Assembly (NCBI RefSeq): GCF_023278565.1
Contig: NC_064675.1
Location: forward strand, 992,001-1,056,000
Reading direction: 5' to 3'
Source: Colletotrichum lupini
Taxonomy: Eukaryota; Ascomycota; Sordariomycetes; Glomerellales; Glomerellaceae
DNA: 64,000 nucleotides
The notes under the pieces were generated by a model. It was not told where the DNA came from. It saw only the letters and a program-made list of their open reading frames with translations, and searched no databases. Positions 25,351-36,572 of this stretch are shown here, piece by piece. Numbering within the stretch: the stretch's first letter is position 1; every line of letters starts with the position of its first letter. A program made the position numbers and the translations under genes.

Positions 25351-25385
25351 TTACTGCACCTTCTACTTTACCCTCTTTTATAATA

Positions 25386-27271
25386 AGTCGACCCACCCCC
25401 TTTTGGCCACCCCCCCCTTTTGGCCACCCTATCAAAACATAGTATTAAAACATCACTACTAACTATACTTAATTAATTAACTATCTTCTACTATTATAAT
25501 AATATAGTTATTATTCTCCCTAGGTAATTCGACCCTTACGAGTCGACTAGGATCAATTAAATAGTTACTAAAGTCTTCTTAAGTTCTTTATATATCCTAA
25601 ATATTTATAAACTTAGTATTTAGGTTTATTAATATACTCTTTTTTCTTATAGCCTTAATTAGTTAACTTTAGCTTTTAGAACTCGAATATAGTACTAAGA
25701 TATTACTAAATAATAGGCCTACTCGCTAAATACCTTTTTTACCTTTCTAAATAGTAGTCGTTAAGTATTATAGTTTAGACTAAGCTTTATAAATAACTTT
25801 AACTAATTACAGAGCTCGCTAGCCTTTTTAAGTATTAACTAATTAATAATAAACGCCGCTAATACCTAGTTAATAGCTTTTTTAATATTACTAGTTACTT
25901 ACTTAGTATTTACGGTCTTTTTAGTTAGTATAATTAGGTTAAGTAGGACTATTAGATTAGTAAGTAGTCTAGCTATATTAGGGGGATATAGTCTAGTTAC
26001 TTTCTACCTACTTCGTATATTTAATAACGTTAAACTAGCTAAACGAGCTTTTTAATAATAGCTTAAGAAGTACCGCTTTTTAATAATAATAGAATTATTT
26101 ACTATATCCTCTTTACTAAGCTCCTTCCTATACTTAGACTTAATAAGTCTAAAGATAGTTATATCTAATAGCTAAAGGATATAAGAAGTATATAGTAATA
26201 AAAATAATAAGTAAACGTTATTTCTATAGTATTTTTATATAAATTCTATTATTATATAACTCCTATAGCTATCTAAAACTAATAATCGAGGCTTATTAAG
26301 TATACTAAGCCCCCTAAGGGGGGGGGTCTTAGTTTATAATAAGAATACTATTTTTAACTACTTAAGGGCAGTCTTATTAATCGTTTAGCTATTATCTATT
26401 ATTATAAACTCCTAATTAGTATAAGGGTTAAGTTTAAATAAAAACTATTACTACTATACCGACTTTCCCTTATATATAACTAATAATTTAATAACTTAAC
26501 TATTAGTAAAAATATACTTAATTATAAATACTTAAGTACGTAAACTAGGCTCTTTTTTTCGTACTATTATAGTCTCTACTTTACTTAAAACTAAGCTATT
26601 AAATCCCTTACCCTCTAAGATACTAATCTTATTCATATTATACTTATTAGCCTATTTAATATCGCTAATCTTTAGTATATTAAATGATCTAAACTATAAC
26701 TTAATTATATTAGTAATAGCCCTATTGAAATACCTCGAATTAATAATACGACTTCTCTAGACCTTAATTAATAAGTTCTTCCCTAAAAAAGCGTCTATTT
26801 ATCTTTTCTTAAGAGGATTTATATCCCCTTAGGATTTTAAAACTTATTTAGCGAATTTAATAAACTATTTATAAGTTAATATAATATTTAAATTATACTA
26901 AATACGAACTTATTAAGCTAACTAGTTTTCTTATTATAAAAAAAGCCTCTAGAGGTCTATAAATACTATTACCCTCGTTTAGTAGCCTCTCTTATAATTA
27001 TAAAGAGTTAACTTTAGAACTCCGAACTTAATTAAGGCCCGATTAATTAAAAAACCTCTTTTAATAACCTTAAGAGCTTAAATAACTTTATTTTCGGTAT
27101 ACGAGACTATTATATATTAATAAATAAGTATATAAAAAAGAATTATATTTAGACGATTTTTATAATTATTATAGTAGTTTGAAAATCGTAAGTAGGGTTT
27201 TAATACGGTGGCTGGGATGGAGAAATGGGGTGGCCAAAAGGGGGGGGTGGCTAAAAGGGGGTGGGTCGACT
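25386..27271 (-). mobile_element. Fot1/pogo-like DNA transposon, copy 2 (RIPed, reverse)
   Basis: The ends begin AGTCGACCCACCCCC, as in copy 1, with TA at 25384-25385 and 27272-27273. Length is 1,886 bp. The interior matches copy 1 in reverse: the right end here corresponds to the start of copy 1. The transposase relic is therefore on the minus strand, with its DDE C-terminal part at about 26110-26245. It is heavily RIPed with no open frame. It inserted into the Mutator-like element at 25071-27585, so it is the younger of the two. Confidence 0.9.
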
Positions 27272-27595
27272 TACTACTTATACGTACTTTTTAGAGTTAG
27301 AACTACGACTTTAGAAACTAGTCTTTACTTAGGGGAAATACTTCTCTAGAGCTTATATTTTAGTACTTAAAAAAGTACCTATCCTACTTCGAAAATAAGT
27401 AAAAAAGGAGGTATTAGATAGAAAAGACGCGTTAAAATAAGAATAATAGGAAGGCGCGCCCTAGCCTAACGTAACTACTTTTTGGCAGTATAGTCACGTG
27501 CAGTCACGTGTAGCCCATTATTTACTTAAATAGGCCTAGTATGGGTGCGGGATAGCCTTCATGTGGGTGCGGAATAGCCGTCCTCCTCTAGAACG

Positions 27596-28089
27596 CCGAT
27601 AAGGAAATAAAGGAGGAGAAACCAAATGAAGGGAGAGCAGGCAATATCCCGGTAACACCACCAGATCGTGTCTTGCGTGTCCACAAACAAGCAATTCTGC
27701 CCCTCACGTCACCACCCACGGGGGCCAAACCGGTGCGAGAGGGCGATGGGGCGATTCGGCGGATGCAGTGGCCCCACGAATCCCATCCACGTAGCAGGGA
27801 TCTCGACCTTCACCGTTCCGGCCAGTCGGCACCATGATCGGTCTAGGTTGCATTGGGACGGCAATCTCAACTCTGGAAGTAATGCAAATATAAGGCCTCG
27901 AGCCGGCAGACTTGCTCGATGGAAAAAAAGAATACCGCTGTTCGTTGCATCCCACTAAGTTTCTTCTTCTCCCTCGTTCAGGGCCTTACACTCTTTTGCA
28001 TCACCACGTTCATTCACAGACTTTAGTCACTCTTTTTTCAGACTTACTCACACACACACTCTTTTGTTACCCTGAATCTGGAATTCATC
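27596..28089 (+). promoter_or_regulatory. Upstream region of the GH5 endoglucanase
   Basis: Composition is normal immediately after the repeat. A TATA-like CAAATATAAGG lies near 27884-27894, about 200 bp before the ATG, followed by a pyrimidine-rich stretch (CTTCTTCTCCCTC near 27963) and a CA run near 28050, as is common in fungal 5' regions. One GTGGGG on the reverse strand near 27768 fits the CreA consensus SYGGRG. All of this is suggestive only. Confidence 0.4.
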
Positions 28090-29684
28090 ATGAAGGGACT
28101 CATCCTCAGCACCGCTCTCGTCAGCGGAGCCATGGCCGCGGCTGGCCCCTACATGCCCTGCGGCGGCAAGGGATTCACCGGCGAGACAATCTGCGTGTCC
28201 GGTTACACGTGCACAGTTCAGAACGAATACTACAGCCAGTGCGTCCAAGGAAGCGCCGCCGGCGCCGTCAGCGCCCAAGCCCAAGCCACCACTCTGAGGA
28301 CATCGACGAGACGGTCTTGTAAGTCCAAACCGGCTTACGCCAGCGACGTCGCGCCGCATGTGCCCACGACGACTAGCTCGCCTTCTTCGACCTCGGCCCC
28401 CGCCGTCGTTTCCGTGTCATCATCCACGAAGCCTGTTGACACCAAGCCAGCTTCGTCGACGTCTACCCACGCCGCCTCGATCGTCATCCCCGTCAAGTCT
28501 TCGAGTGCTCCGGTCAAGTCTTCGGCTACTTCTGCCAAGCCCTCTGCCGCTGAGGTGAAGCCTACTACCACTGCTGCTAAGCCCTCAACTACCGCTGCCG
28601 CCGCGGTCTCCTCGGCTGCTCCCGCCACCACGAAGGCTTCTACATCCTCGAAGGCTGCCGCCCCTACATCTGCGTCTGCCCCTGCCGCGTCCGCTTCTTC
28701 GACTCCCGTCAAGAGTGGAAAGTTCAAGTGGTTCGGTATCAACCAGTCCGGCGCCGAGTTCGGTCCCGGCTCCCTCCCCGGTACCGTCGGCAAGGACTAC
28801 GTCTTCCCCGACACCAACTCCATCACAGTGAGTTAATGAGAAATTGAGACGTATAAGACCAACCATTGACTGATATGTGCTAGACTCTCCTGAAGGATGG
28901 ATACACGACTTTCCGTGTCAGCTACCTCATGGAACGTCTCGTTCCCAGTGGCCTCACCGGCACGTTCGACGCCGCCTACCTCGCCGGCCTGACCAAGGCG
29001 ATTGAGCAAATCACCTCCGCCGGCGGCTACGCCGTCCTCGACGCCCACAACTACGGCCGCTTCCAGAACAACATCATCACCGAGACCGCCGCCTTCAAGA
29101 CCTACTTCACCAACTTGGCCACGCAGTTCAAGTCCAACGCCAACGTCGTGTTCGACACCAACAACGAATACAACTCCATGGACCAGGACCTCGTCCTCAA
29201 GCTCAACCAGGCCGCCATCGACGGTATCCGCGCCACCGGCTCCGAAAACTGGATCTGGGCCGAGGGTAACTCCTGGACGGGCGCCCACAGCTGGACAAGC
29301 GTCAACGACAACATGAAGGGCCTGACGGATCCTCTCGACAAGACCGTCTACGAGATGCACCAGTACCTCGACAGCGACAGCAGCGGTACCTCTGCCGACT
29401 GTGTCTCCGCCACCATTGGAGTCGAGCGTGTCAAGGATGCTACCGCGTGGCTCCGCACCAACAAGAAGGTCGGTGTTCTCGGCGAGTTCGCCGGCGGCGC
29501 CAACGCCCAGTGCAAGGAGGCCGTCGCCGGTCTGCTAGACTACCTCCAGGAAAACAGCGACGTGTGGCAGGGAGCGGCGTTCTGGGCCGCTGGATCGATG
29601 TGGGGCTCTTACATCTTCTCCTTTGAGCCCGAGACGGGCACTGGATACAACTACTACAACGAGCTGTTGAAGACGTACCAGTAG
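28090..29684 (+). CDS. Secreted GH5 endoglucanase with N-terminal CBM1
   Basis: Two exons, 28090-28827 and 28884-29684, give 512 aa; the intron starts GTGAGT and ends CTAG. Residues 1-17 form a signal peptide ([17 protein letters not shown]). A fungal cellulose-binding CBM1 follows ([15 protein letters not shown] ... YYSQC, to about residue 50). A long Ser/Thr/Ala/Pro/Lys linker runs to about 210, and a GH5 catalytic domain begins at [14 protein letters not shown]. The acid/base is Glu341 in TNNEYNSM and the nucleophile Glu447 in VLGEFAGG. The domain is of the fungal endoglucanase II type, which cuts internal beta-1,4-glucosidic bonds of cellulose outside the cell. The gene appears intact although repeats lie on both sides. 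Codon use is GC-rich, unlike the surrounding relics. Confidence 0.94.
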
Positions 29685-30748
29685 AGGGATGGGTAGAACC
29701 GCGATAGCCCAAGGCGGCTGGACTAACTCCGAGAGAAGTTGATTTTATTTCTTCTGTATAAAGTAGGACCTTTTCGGGACGTTTCAAAGGCGCTTGGACG
29801 GGATAGTGGGTGACATCTTGGAGATGTCGTGATGGCTTCAATTACCAAGAGGTCAGGACCCGTTGCCTTAACCGACCCGATTACAAATTCGCAGCGAAAA
29901 AAACATGGAGACGCTCGTGCAGCAGACCATTTTCGATTCTTGTATTTAAAAACTCACTATATTTCATGTCGCTTTCGACTTGTGGTCCTTCTTTTTTGAT
30001 TTGGGTGCCTCATTCGTTGCAACGATTGTGATTGATCCGCGAGATTTATGTCGCGTATTCCCACCCCCCACTTAAGACGCCTTTAGCAGGAATCCCCCTT
30101 CTTTATGTTTCAGTCACTTTCGATGCTCCTGATGTGTGCACTGAAAGCTTTGCTGAGATCAGTCAAAATGCCAAAGTCCCACTTGATGGCACACGCGATT
30201 TCCTCTTAAGCTAAGGTAATGCGCGTTTGGAAATCCACATGCAGGTACCTACAGCCACAACAAACCAACGGTAAGATCTGGCCAAGAATTAATCCAACAG
30301 AGTACCTGACAAAAGCCAAAGTTCCGAAGGGTCTGACAGGCTGGGGGCCGGGTGCAACGTGTCGCGATTGTGCAACGATCAGGTTAGGTGTCACCGCGGG
30401 GGCTTAAATAGGGTGTGCTGCCTGGTGGTGGCTGAGGATCCCTGTCGAAGGCTCTAGAAACTAACCGTAAGCAATGTCGTGGTCCGAATCCCTTCAAACT
30501 TTGGTTGAGGCAGAGTAGGCAACAGGCCCCCGCTAACGGTGGCACAGCTTAGGATTGCGAGTATAAATGCCAGATGATACTTCTCCCCAGAACTCAATAT
30601 TGCCTAGGTACTATTGTCCTGGAGATCCAACCTTCGTAACGCTCGTTGAGACCATTTGCAAAAGGTTGCCCGATTAGATCTAAGAGGGTTAAATCCGCGG
30701 AGACGCCATTCCTCGAAGCATTCACTTGATCCTATTATCGTTAAAATT
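29685..30748. other. Intergenic region
   Basis: About 1.06 kb separates two genes on the same strand. It must hold the 3' end of the endoglucanase gene and the 5' region of the next one. A GCGAGTATAAATGCC stretch near 30556-30570 could be a TATA box about 180 bp before the next ATG. No RNA gene, repeat or convincing frame is visible. Confidence 0.4.
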
Positions 30749-31393
30749 ATGGTGTCTTTCAAAGCCGACGAAACCCCGGTGGACGATCCGCCGTTCAAAG
30801 GCCAGAGACCGGCCCCACAATCGGGACCTTCTACGGCCTGGTCCGGCCCACCAGGCAAGGCTAATATCCTCACCCGCCAATTCGCCGCCCTTCCCCTCAT
30901 CGCACTTCTCTACACCGCCGCCGTACCATTCACACCGGTGGTATGGGTTCTCAAAATTGACGGGAGTTCCCTTTTCGACCGCCTCTTTGCCGGGATCATC
31001 ATGTTATCGGCCTGCTACTTCCAGTGGCGTATCGCAGGGCTGAGATCGCCTCTTGCCGTCTTTCTTCCGGGCCCTAGCAACACAACTATTCGGAACGGAC
31101 GAATCGAAACTGGGTCGGGCATGGGATTTGTGTGGCATCCCAGCAACTACTGGCCCTATGTCATCTGTGAGGCAATGCTCTTGGGCGTTGCCGAGTTTGG
31201 CGGAATCGAGTTGGTGAGACGAGGCATCGTTTGCAGCATCATTGCCGTGTTGTGGCTGGTTGGGTATCACGCAACTCCCGAGTCTACGAGACGATGGGCT
31301 TATGAGAATGTCAAGGGTTGGCTCTTCTGGATGGTTTTGGATGAGATGATGCGTGTTGGGGGAAGGAGTTACAGCGGACGCCGTCGGAGATGA
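30749..31393 (+). CDS. Hypothetical multi-pass membrane protein
   Basis: A single exon of 214 aa starts at ATG 30749 (MVSFKADETPVDD). The longer open frame to 30656 has no better start. A polar, Pro-rich N-terminus of about 50 residues is followed by hydrophobic stretches: FAALPLIALLYTAAVPF, LFAGIIMLSACYF, YVICEAMLLGVAEFGG, IVCSIIAVLWLVGY and WLFWMVLDEMM. It ends in a basic GRRRR tail. This suggests four or five membrane segments. I do not recognise a family and give no function. It is free of stops and RIP bias, so probably a real gene. Confidence 0.6.
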   Translation: MVSFKADETPVDDPPFKGQRPAPQSGPSTAWSGPPGKANILTRQFAALPLIALLYTAAVPFTPVVWVLKIDGSSLFDRLFAGIIMLSACYFQWRIAGLRSPLAVFLPGPSNTTIRNGRIETGSGMGFVWHPSNYWPYVICEAMLLGVAEFGGIELVRRGIVCSIIAVLWLVGYHATPESTRRWAYENVKGWLFWMVLDEMMRVGGRSYSGRRRR

Positions 31394-31863
31394 GGTGGAT
31401 AGCCCAGAGCTTTCCATCTCAAGTAATATCAGTCGGTCGTCAAGTCAGGGAGTAGAGTCTCTACAGATGAACTACCGCAAGGTATCTCACTTACGTATGA
31501 AATACCAGGAGAATGACCTCAGTCGAAAACTTATCGGACAATAAAGAGTGACATGAGTGACAGCTTTCGAAATGTTCTAGAGGCAATTATTTCATCGCTC
31601 ACTTGGCGGACAAGTACCAAAAATCAAAATGCACGTATCCAGATTTGTAATTATAGGTGTGTTGAAATGAGCAACAATGCAGATATGGGGGCTCGCTTTG
31701 GGGTGCTTACATAAACTGGCCGGGTCGCATCCGTGCCGAGATTGAGGATCCACATGTCGGCCAACCCCGCCACCTAAATCCGATTACCCCAACCGAGCCG
31801 TGGCGGTTCCTGGATTTCATCTCGTAAAACCCCCACACCCGTTAATCGATTGCAGTTACAGAG
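31394..31863. other. Intergenic region up to Fot1-like copy 3
   Basis: 470 bp of normal composition. I see no gene or RNA. A short frame at 31353-31544 is not supported. Confidence 0.4.
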
Positions 31864-31865
31864 TA

Positions 31866-33751
31866 AGTCAAAGCACCCACTTTTGGGCACCCCCCCCTTT
31901 TGGGCACCCCTAAAAATCCCTCCCAGCCACTATATTAAAACCCTACCTATTATTTCAATTTAACATAACAATTACAAAAATCGTCCAAATGTATTCCTTT
32001 TTAATACACTTACTAATTAATAAGTAATAGTATTATATATTAAAAATAAGCTTTAATAAGTACTTAATATTATTAAAAACGGTCTCTCTATTAAAAGGGC
32101 CTTAATTAAGTTCGGGGTTCTTAAGATAATATTTTAAAGTTAAAGGAGAGGCTATTAAACGAGGGCGAGGGTATTTATAAAGCTTTAGAGGCTTCTTTTA
32201 TAAAAAAAAAACTAGCTAGCCTAATAAATTCGTATATAATATTACTTAAGTATTATATTAATTTATAAATAAGTTAAAGAATTTGCTAAATAAGTTCTAA
32301 GGTCCTAGGGGGATAATAAACTACTTAATAAGAGATAAATTAACGCTTTTATTAAAAAGAATTTATTAATAAGGGTTTAAAGAAGTTATTTAATTAATTT
32401 GCGCCGTATTAATAAAGCTATTATTAATATAATTAAATAATAGTTTAGATTATTTAATATACTAGATATTAGTAGTATTAAATAGGTTAATAAGTATAAT
32501 ATAAATAAGACTAGTATAATAGAGGGTAAAGGAGCTAATAGGCTAGTTTTAGGTATAGTAAAGGCTATAATAATACAAAAAAAAGAGCCTAGTTCGCATA
32601 CTTAGGTAACGATTATTAAATATATCTTTACTAATAGTAGAGCTATTAAACTACTAGTTATTTATAAAAAAAAGTTGGTTTAATAATAGTAGTTCCCTCT
32701 TTAACTTACTACTTATAATAGTTAAAAATTTATAATAATAAATAATAGCTAGATAACTAACGAGACTACCCTTTATTAGCTAAAAGAAGTATTCTTATTA
32801 TAAACTAAGACCCCCCCTATTAGGGGGCTTAGTAAGCTAAATTAGCCTCGACTATTAGTACTAAATAGGCATAGGAGTTATATAATAATAGAATTTATAC
32901 AGGAGTACTATAAAAATAACGTCTATTTATTATTCTTATTACTATACGCTTCTTATATCCTCTAGCTATTAAATATAGCTATCTTTAGGCCTATTAAGTC
33001 TATATATAAAAAGGAGCTTAGTAAGGAGGATATAGTAAATAATTTTATTATTATTAAAAAGTAGTACTTTTTAAGCTACTACTAGCTTACTCGTTTAGCT
33101 AGTTTAACGTTATTAAATATACGAAGTAGGTAGAAAGTAACTAAACTATAGCTACTTAATATAACTAAGCTACTTCTTAACTTAATAGTCCTACCTATAT
33201 AAGTTATATTATCTAAAAGGGGTATAAAAGCTAAGTAAACAACTAGTAATATTAGTAGACTACTTAACTAAGTATTAGTAACCTCTATTATTAACTAGTT
33301 AATTTTTAAAAAGGCTAGTAAGCTCTGCGATTATTTAAAGCTATTTATAAAGCTTAGTTTAGATAATAGTACTTAATAACTACTATTTTAAAAAGTAAAA
33401 AAAGCTTTTAAAGAGCAGGCCTATTAATTAGCTATATTTTAGTACTAAGTTCGAGTTTTTAAAGCTAAGATTAAGTATATAAAGCTTAAAAAAAAAAGAC
33501 TATATATTTAGACCTAAATACTAAGTTCGCGGATATTTAAAACGTATAAAAAGCTTAGGAGGACTTTAATAATTATTTAGTTAGTCCTAATCGACTTATA
33601 AGGGTCGAATTACTTAAGGAGAATTTTAATTATATTATTATAGTAGTAGAAGGTAGTTAATTAATTAATTATGGTTAGTATTGATATTTGGATGCCATGT
33701 TTTGTTGGGGTGCCCAAAAGGGGGGGGTGCCCAAAAGTGGGTGCTTTGACT
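31866..33751 (+). mobile_element. Fot1/pogo-like DNA transposon, copy 3 (variant ends)
   Basis: The 45-bp inverted repeats are identical at both ends and begin AGTCAAAGCACCCAC, unlike the AGTCGACCC ends of copies 1 and 2. TA flanks the copy at 31864-31865 and 33752-33753. Length is 1,886 bp, the same as copy 2. Reading through stops on + at about 32895-33020 gives EFIQEYYKNNVYLLFLL, then LNIAIFRPIKSIYKKEL, the tail of a pogo-type DDE transposase. The interior is heavily RIPed. The inverted repeats carry the motif CTTTTGGGCACCC twice in tandem. It is a subfamily distinct from copies 1 and 2. Confidence 0.9.
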
Positions 33752-33753
33752 TA

Positions 33754-34286
33754 CTCCGTACGAACCATCTTACAACTTCCCATTGAGCTTGTTCAACCAA
33801 GCAATCTGATTGCCTTAACTCTCGCATTCCAAAAGCTTGCATCTGAGATACTGTCGTATTGGATCGTTGGGCACGACCGAGCATCCCGAAAGTCACCCGG
33901 CAAGAGCCCCATGTGGTTACTGATCAGCGCGTCCAAGTGGACATGGACTCTTTCCTGAAGCAGCAGGTGCCATTGAATAAGGGCAACGACGAGATTAAGA
34001 CTTCTTGGCAAACCGCAAGGCACTCTCTCTCTCGTAAAGAGCAAAACGATACATCAATGAAGGTCCGCAATGAGATAACGTTGGGGCGGGGGAGGAACGT
34101 TCATGAGGTCAGAGATGCAAGGTCGGTACTACCTCATTGACCGCGTCGCGTTTGCTGTCCAAGTACTTATCTATCGCCAGTCTGCCCCGTCGCCTGCTCT
34201 CTTCTCTTGCCTTGCTGGCTTTCGTGAGCATCTGCTGGTGGCTGGTTCGAACGTCACCGCTCAACTTTCATTCCATCTTGGGCGAC
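33754..34286. other. Spacer between Fot1-like copy 3 and the M6-like peptidase
   Basis: Normal composition. Short frames at 33671-34140 overlap the transposon end and are not supported. The frame of the peptidase stays open upstream to about 34137 without an ATG, so an unrecognised upstream exon is possible here. Confidence 0.4.
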
Positions 34287-36326
34287 ATGCAGTTTCGCGA
34301 TGGCAACAGTGGCTTCCAGGCCGTCTTGGGAGCCACCCTCGGTGCCTTCATCGCCGGCTCAGTTGCTGCGGCGTCGGACAGCCCGTACACGCCTTTCGTT
34401 CCGATTGATCCCCAAGACTGGGTCAATCCGGACAACATGACATGGGGTGACTTCATTCCACCACCAGGCACGAATTGGTCGGACCCGGCACGCAAGGGAT
34501 CCAGCCGCAACTTCAACATCGCCCTGGTCGTCGTCGACTACCCCGATAGACCGTTCGTCATCACTCAGCCGGCGCACTCGACCATCTTCAACAACCCTCA
34601 GCCTGCAGGTGCTGACATCCCCCGGGAGAACGTTCCAACCTTCTACCGCGACCTCCTCAATACGCCGAATGAGCTGAATAATGGGCACACTCTTCACGAG
34701 TACTGGATGGAGGACTCGGTCGGCCGCTTCGGAGTCGATCTGACCGCCTTTGGTGCTTACCAGCTCTCTGGCAACGGCTATCAATACGGGATTGATGGCG
34801 GCTTTAACCCAGGTGCCTGTCCCGAGGGAGAGACTTGCGACCTGAACATTCGCACCGATGCGCTCGCCGCTTGGCGTGCCGAGGTCGGAAACGCCACTGC
34901 CGATGCCTTTGAGCTGGTCTTCATCCTCTCTGCCGGTCAAGACGAATCCTCAACATGGCAAGAGTTTGGCGAGATGAAGTTCAATAGTCCCGAAGACGTA
35001 CCCGATGAGTTCGGCCCCCCGAAAAAGGGAAACAGCTCGCAGACCAACTATGCGCGCACACGTTACGTTCCTTGGACCTCCTGGGCGGCGGCATCGACAC
35101 TCTGGCCCAACGCCGGTGGTGGCTCGTCTACTCAAGGCGAGAGCTCTGGCATGGCTGTCTACGCCCACGAGCTGAGCCACTTGCTCGATATCGGCGATAA
35201 CTACAATAACCCGTATGGTCTTCCCCTGCGCAGAGCATACACCGGGCCGTGGTCCATGATGTCGCGTGGCTCTTTCAACGGCCCGGGTGGCCCCCATACC
35301 CGCTGGCAGATTCCGGCGCTGCAGGGTGCGTCGATGGGCTCGTTGCATACTTTGCGCGACAAGTTCCAGCTCGGACTGATCGACAAGACTGATATCCTGT
35401 GGCTGTCTCGTGAAGGGCTGACAACCTCTGGAGTTGCTGTTGCCAACCTGGTTGCTCGGTCCGTCGATCCGGGCGATGGATTGATGGGAGTCCGCATTAT
35501 TATGGACGGGGACCGATCCCCGGCATGCAACATCACGACCGAAGTGCTCTGCGACGGCGGTAGCTGGGACAACTACGACATTGAAGTCGTGGACCGCATG
35601 GGGTCAGACTCTTTCCAGCCGGACTCGGGCGTCTTGCTCAGCAAGTCCAAGAATGTCGACAACCAGCCCTTCCAGTGGGTTATCGACGCAAACCCAGAGG
35701 ACATTGAGCTCATTGACTTTTACCGGCCCAACGGCTCCGTGGCGATGATCACCCTCGGCGACTATCGTCAGCTCGCTGACGCGCTCTTCCACGCAGGCAC
35801 GAACTCTGGCAGCGAGTTTGAGTTTATCGATGTGCCCAACAGTTTGCACTTCTACATCGTCGACCGTCACCGCGATGATGAGGGTATCCTCTCATACACT
35901 GTCGCTGTCCGCTCTCTGACGGGCGAAGGCGGCGCGAGCATCCACGACGTCTCGCTGGAGAATGGCGCCGTGACGGGCGCCAAGAACAGCACGGCTGCTA
36001 CCCAGGGCGTGACGTGCTCGTTCCAGCTGACCAACAGTGGAACCTACGTCGCCGTCGACCCTGATGCGGCCCAGCACCCTGAGGATGTCTCCGCCTTCCT
36101 AGGTTCAGACGTCTACAGGCTGAGCGCTGAAGTTGAGGGTACCGGCTGGCGGGTGGATTTGCCCAATGCTCTTGTCACGGCCAAGTTCGGCGAGATTAAG
36201 ACGGCGTACGTTTCGGTTGGCGCCGCGTCCGATGCGGCGAGCACGGCGGTGGTGACGCTCAAGGCGACGTCGGAGTCCGATCCGTCTGTAGCTGCAACGG
36301 CGCAGTGCCAAGTGACTAAGTCATGA
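34287..36326 (+). CDS. Secreted M6-like metallopeptidase
   Basis: A single exon of 679 aa runs from ATG 34287. The frame is open further upstream but has no ATG there, and this start gives a plausible signal sequence (FQAVLGATLGAFIAGSVAA). Zinc-binding HELSH is at residues 294-298 with Asp304 in HLLDIGD, the HExxHxxxxxD arrangement of the M6 (immune inhibitor A-like) family. WSMMSRGSFNGPGGPH after it is also typical. The N-terminal part has FNIALVVVDYPDRPF and LHEYWMEDSVGRFGVDL. The C-terminal third is rich in beta-strand-like sequence and contains several N-glycosylation sequons. It is probably an extracellular endopeptidase; substrates are unknown. GC-rich and intact. Confidence 0.85.
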   Translation: MQFRDGNSGFQAVLGATLGAFIAGSVAAASDSPYTPFVPIDPQDWVNPDNMTWGDFIPPPGTNWSDPARKGSSRNFNIALVVVDYPDRPFVITQPAHSTIFNNPQPAGADIPRENVPTFYRDLLNTPNELNNGHTLHEYWMEDSVGRFGVDLTAFGAYQLSGNGYQYGIDGGFNPGACPEGETCDLNIRTDALAAWRAEVGNATADAFELVFILSAGQDESSTWQEFGEMKFNSPEDVPDEFGPPKKGNSSQTNYARTRYVPWTSWAAASTLWPNAGGGSSTQGESSGMAVYAHELSHLLDIGDNYNNPYGLPLRRAYTGPWSMMSRGSFNGPGGPHTRWQIPALQGASMGSLHTLRDKFQLGLIDKTDILWLSREGLTTSGVAVANLVARSVDPGDGLMGVRIIMDGDRSPACNITTEVLCDGGSWDNYDIEVVDRMGSDSFQPDSGVLLSKSKNVDNQPFQWVIDANPEDIELIDFYRPNGSVAMITLGDYRQLADALFHAGTNSGSEFEFIDVPNSLHFYIVDRHRDDEGILSYTVAVRSLTGEGGASIHDVSLENGAVTGAKNSTAATQGVTCSFQLTNSGTYVAVDPDAAQHPEDVSAFLGSDVYRLSAEVEGTGWRVDLPNALVTAKFGEIKTAYVSVGAASDAASTAVVTLKATSESDPSVAATAQCQVTKS

Positions 36327-36572
36327 GGCTCCGACTTGCGGAGTGGGAAACACATATACCGGCATGCTTACCTTGTCGAACATCGTCAATCGATTACGTA
36401 CTTAAGTACCTAATAAGTCTTTCTAAAAGCTTCTCATTCTCCTGCATGATCGAGGCCCGCCAACGTGGGGTTTCTGCCGTGACTCGATGGAATGCAGTCC
36501 CGCTGCGGGGCCGCTTAGGGCTAATGAGCCCACTCTCACGCTCGAAACTTCATCAAATCATCACGATCAATC

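Larger units (their letters stand above)
25071..27585. mobile_element. Mutator-like (MULE/MITE) element interrupted by Fot1-like copy 2
   Basis: Long imperfect inverted repeats of about 86 bp lie at 25071-25156 and 27500-27585 (outer part ACGGCTATTCCGCACCC). They differ mainly by C/T and G/A changes. A 10-bp direct repeat CTCTAGAACG flanks them at 25061-25070 and 27586-27595; 8-11 bp duplications and long inverted repeats are characteristic of Mutator-like elements. After subtracting the nested 1,886-bp Fot1-like copy, only about 630 bp remain, with no transposase, so it is a non-autonomous derivative. The left arm also contains a 15-bp minisatellite. The superfamily call is inferred from end structure only. 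Confidence 0.75.

Noticed and set aside
25214..25435. Reverse-strand frame with repeated RYSNK/RYSNR peptide
   Set aside because: It is a translation of the 15-bp minisatellite plus the G-rich transposon end; it crosses an element border and has no homologue I know.
28335..29360. Long antisense frames opposite the GH5 gene
   Set aside because: They are shadows of the GC-rich Ser/Ala/Pro linker and catalytic codons; the + strand has signal peptide, CBM1 and catalytic motifs.
34137..34286. N-terminal extension of the M6-like peptidase with a hydrophobic LLSSLALLAFVSICWWL segment
   Set aside because: The frame there has no ATG, only TTG. I kept ATG 34287, but an upstream exon cannot be excluded.
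34359..34940. Antisense 193-aa frame inside the peptidase gene
   Set aside because: A shadow of GC-rich coding sequence without features.
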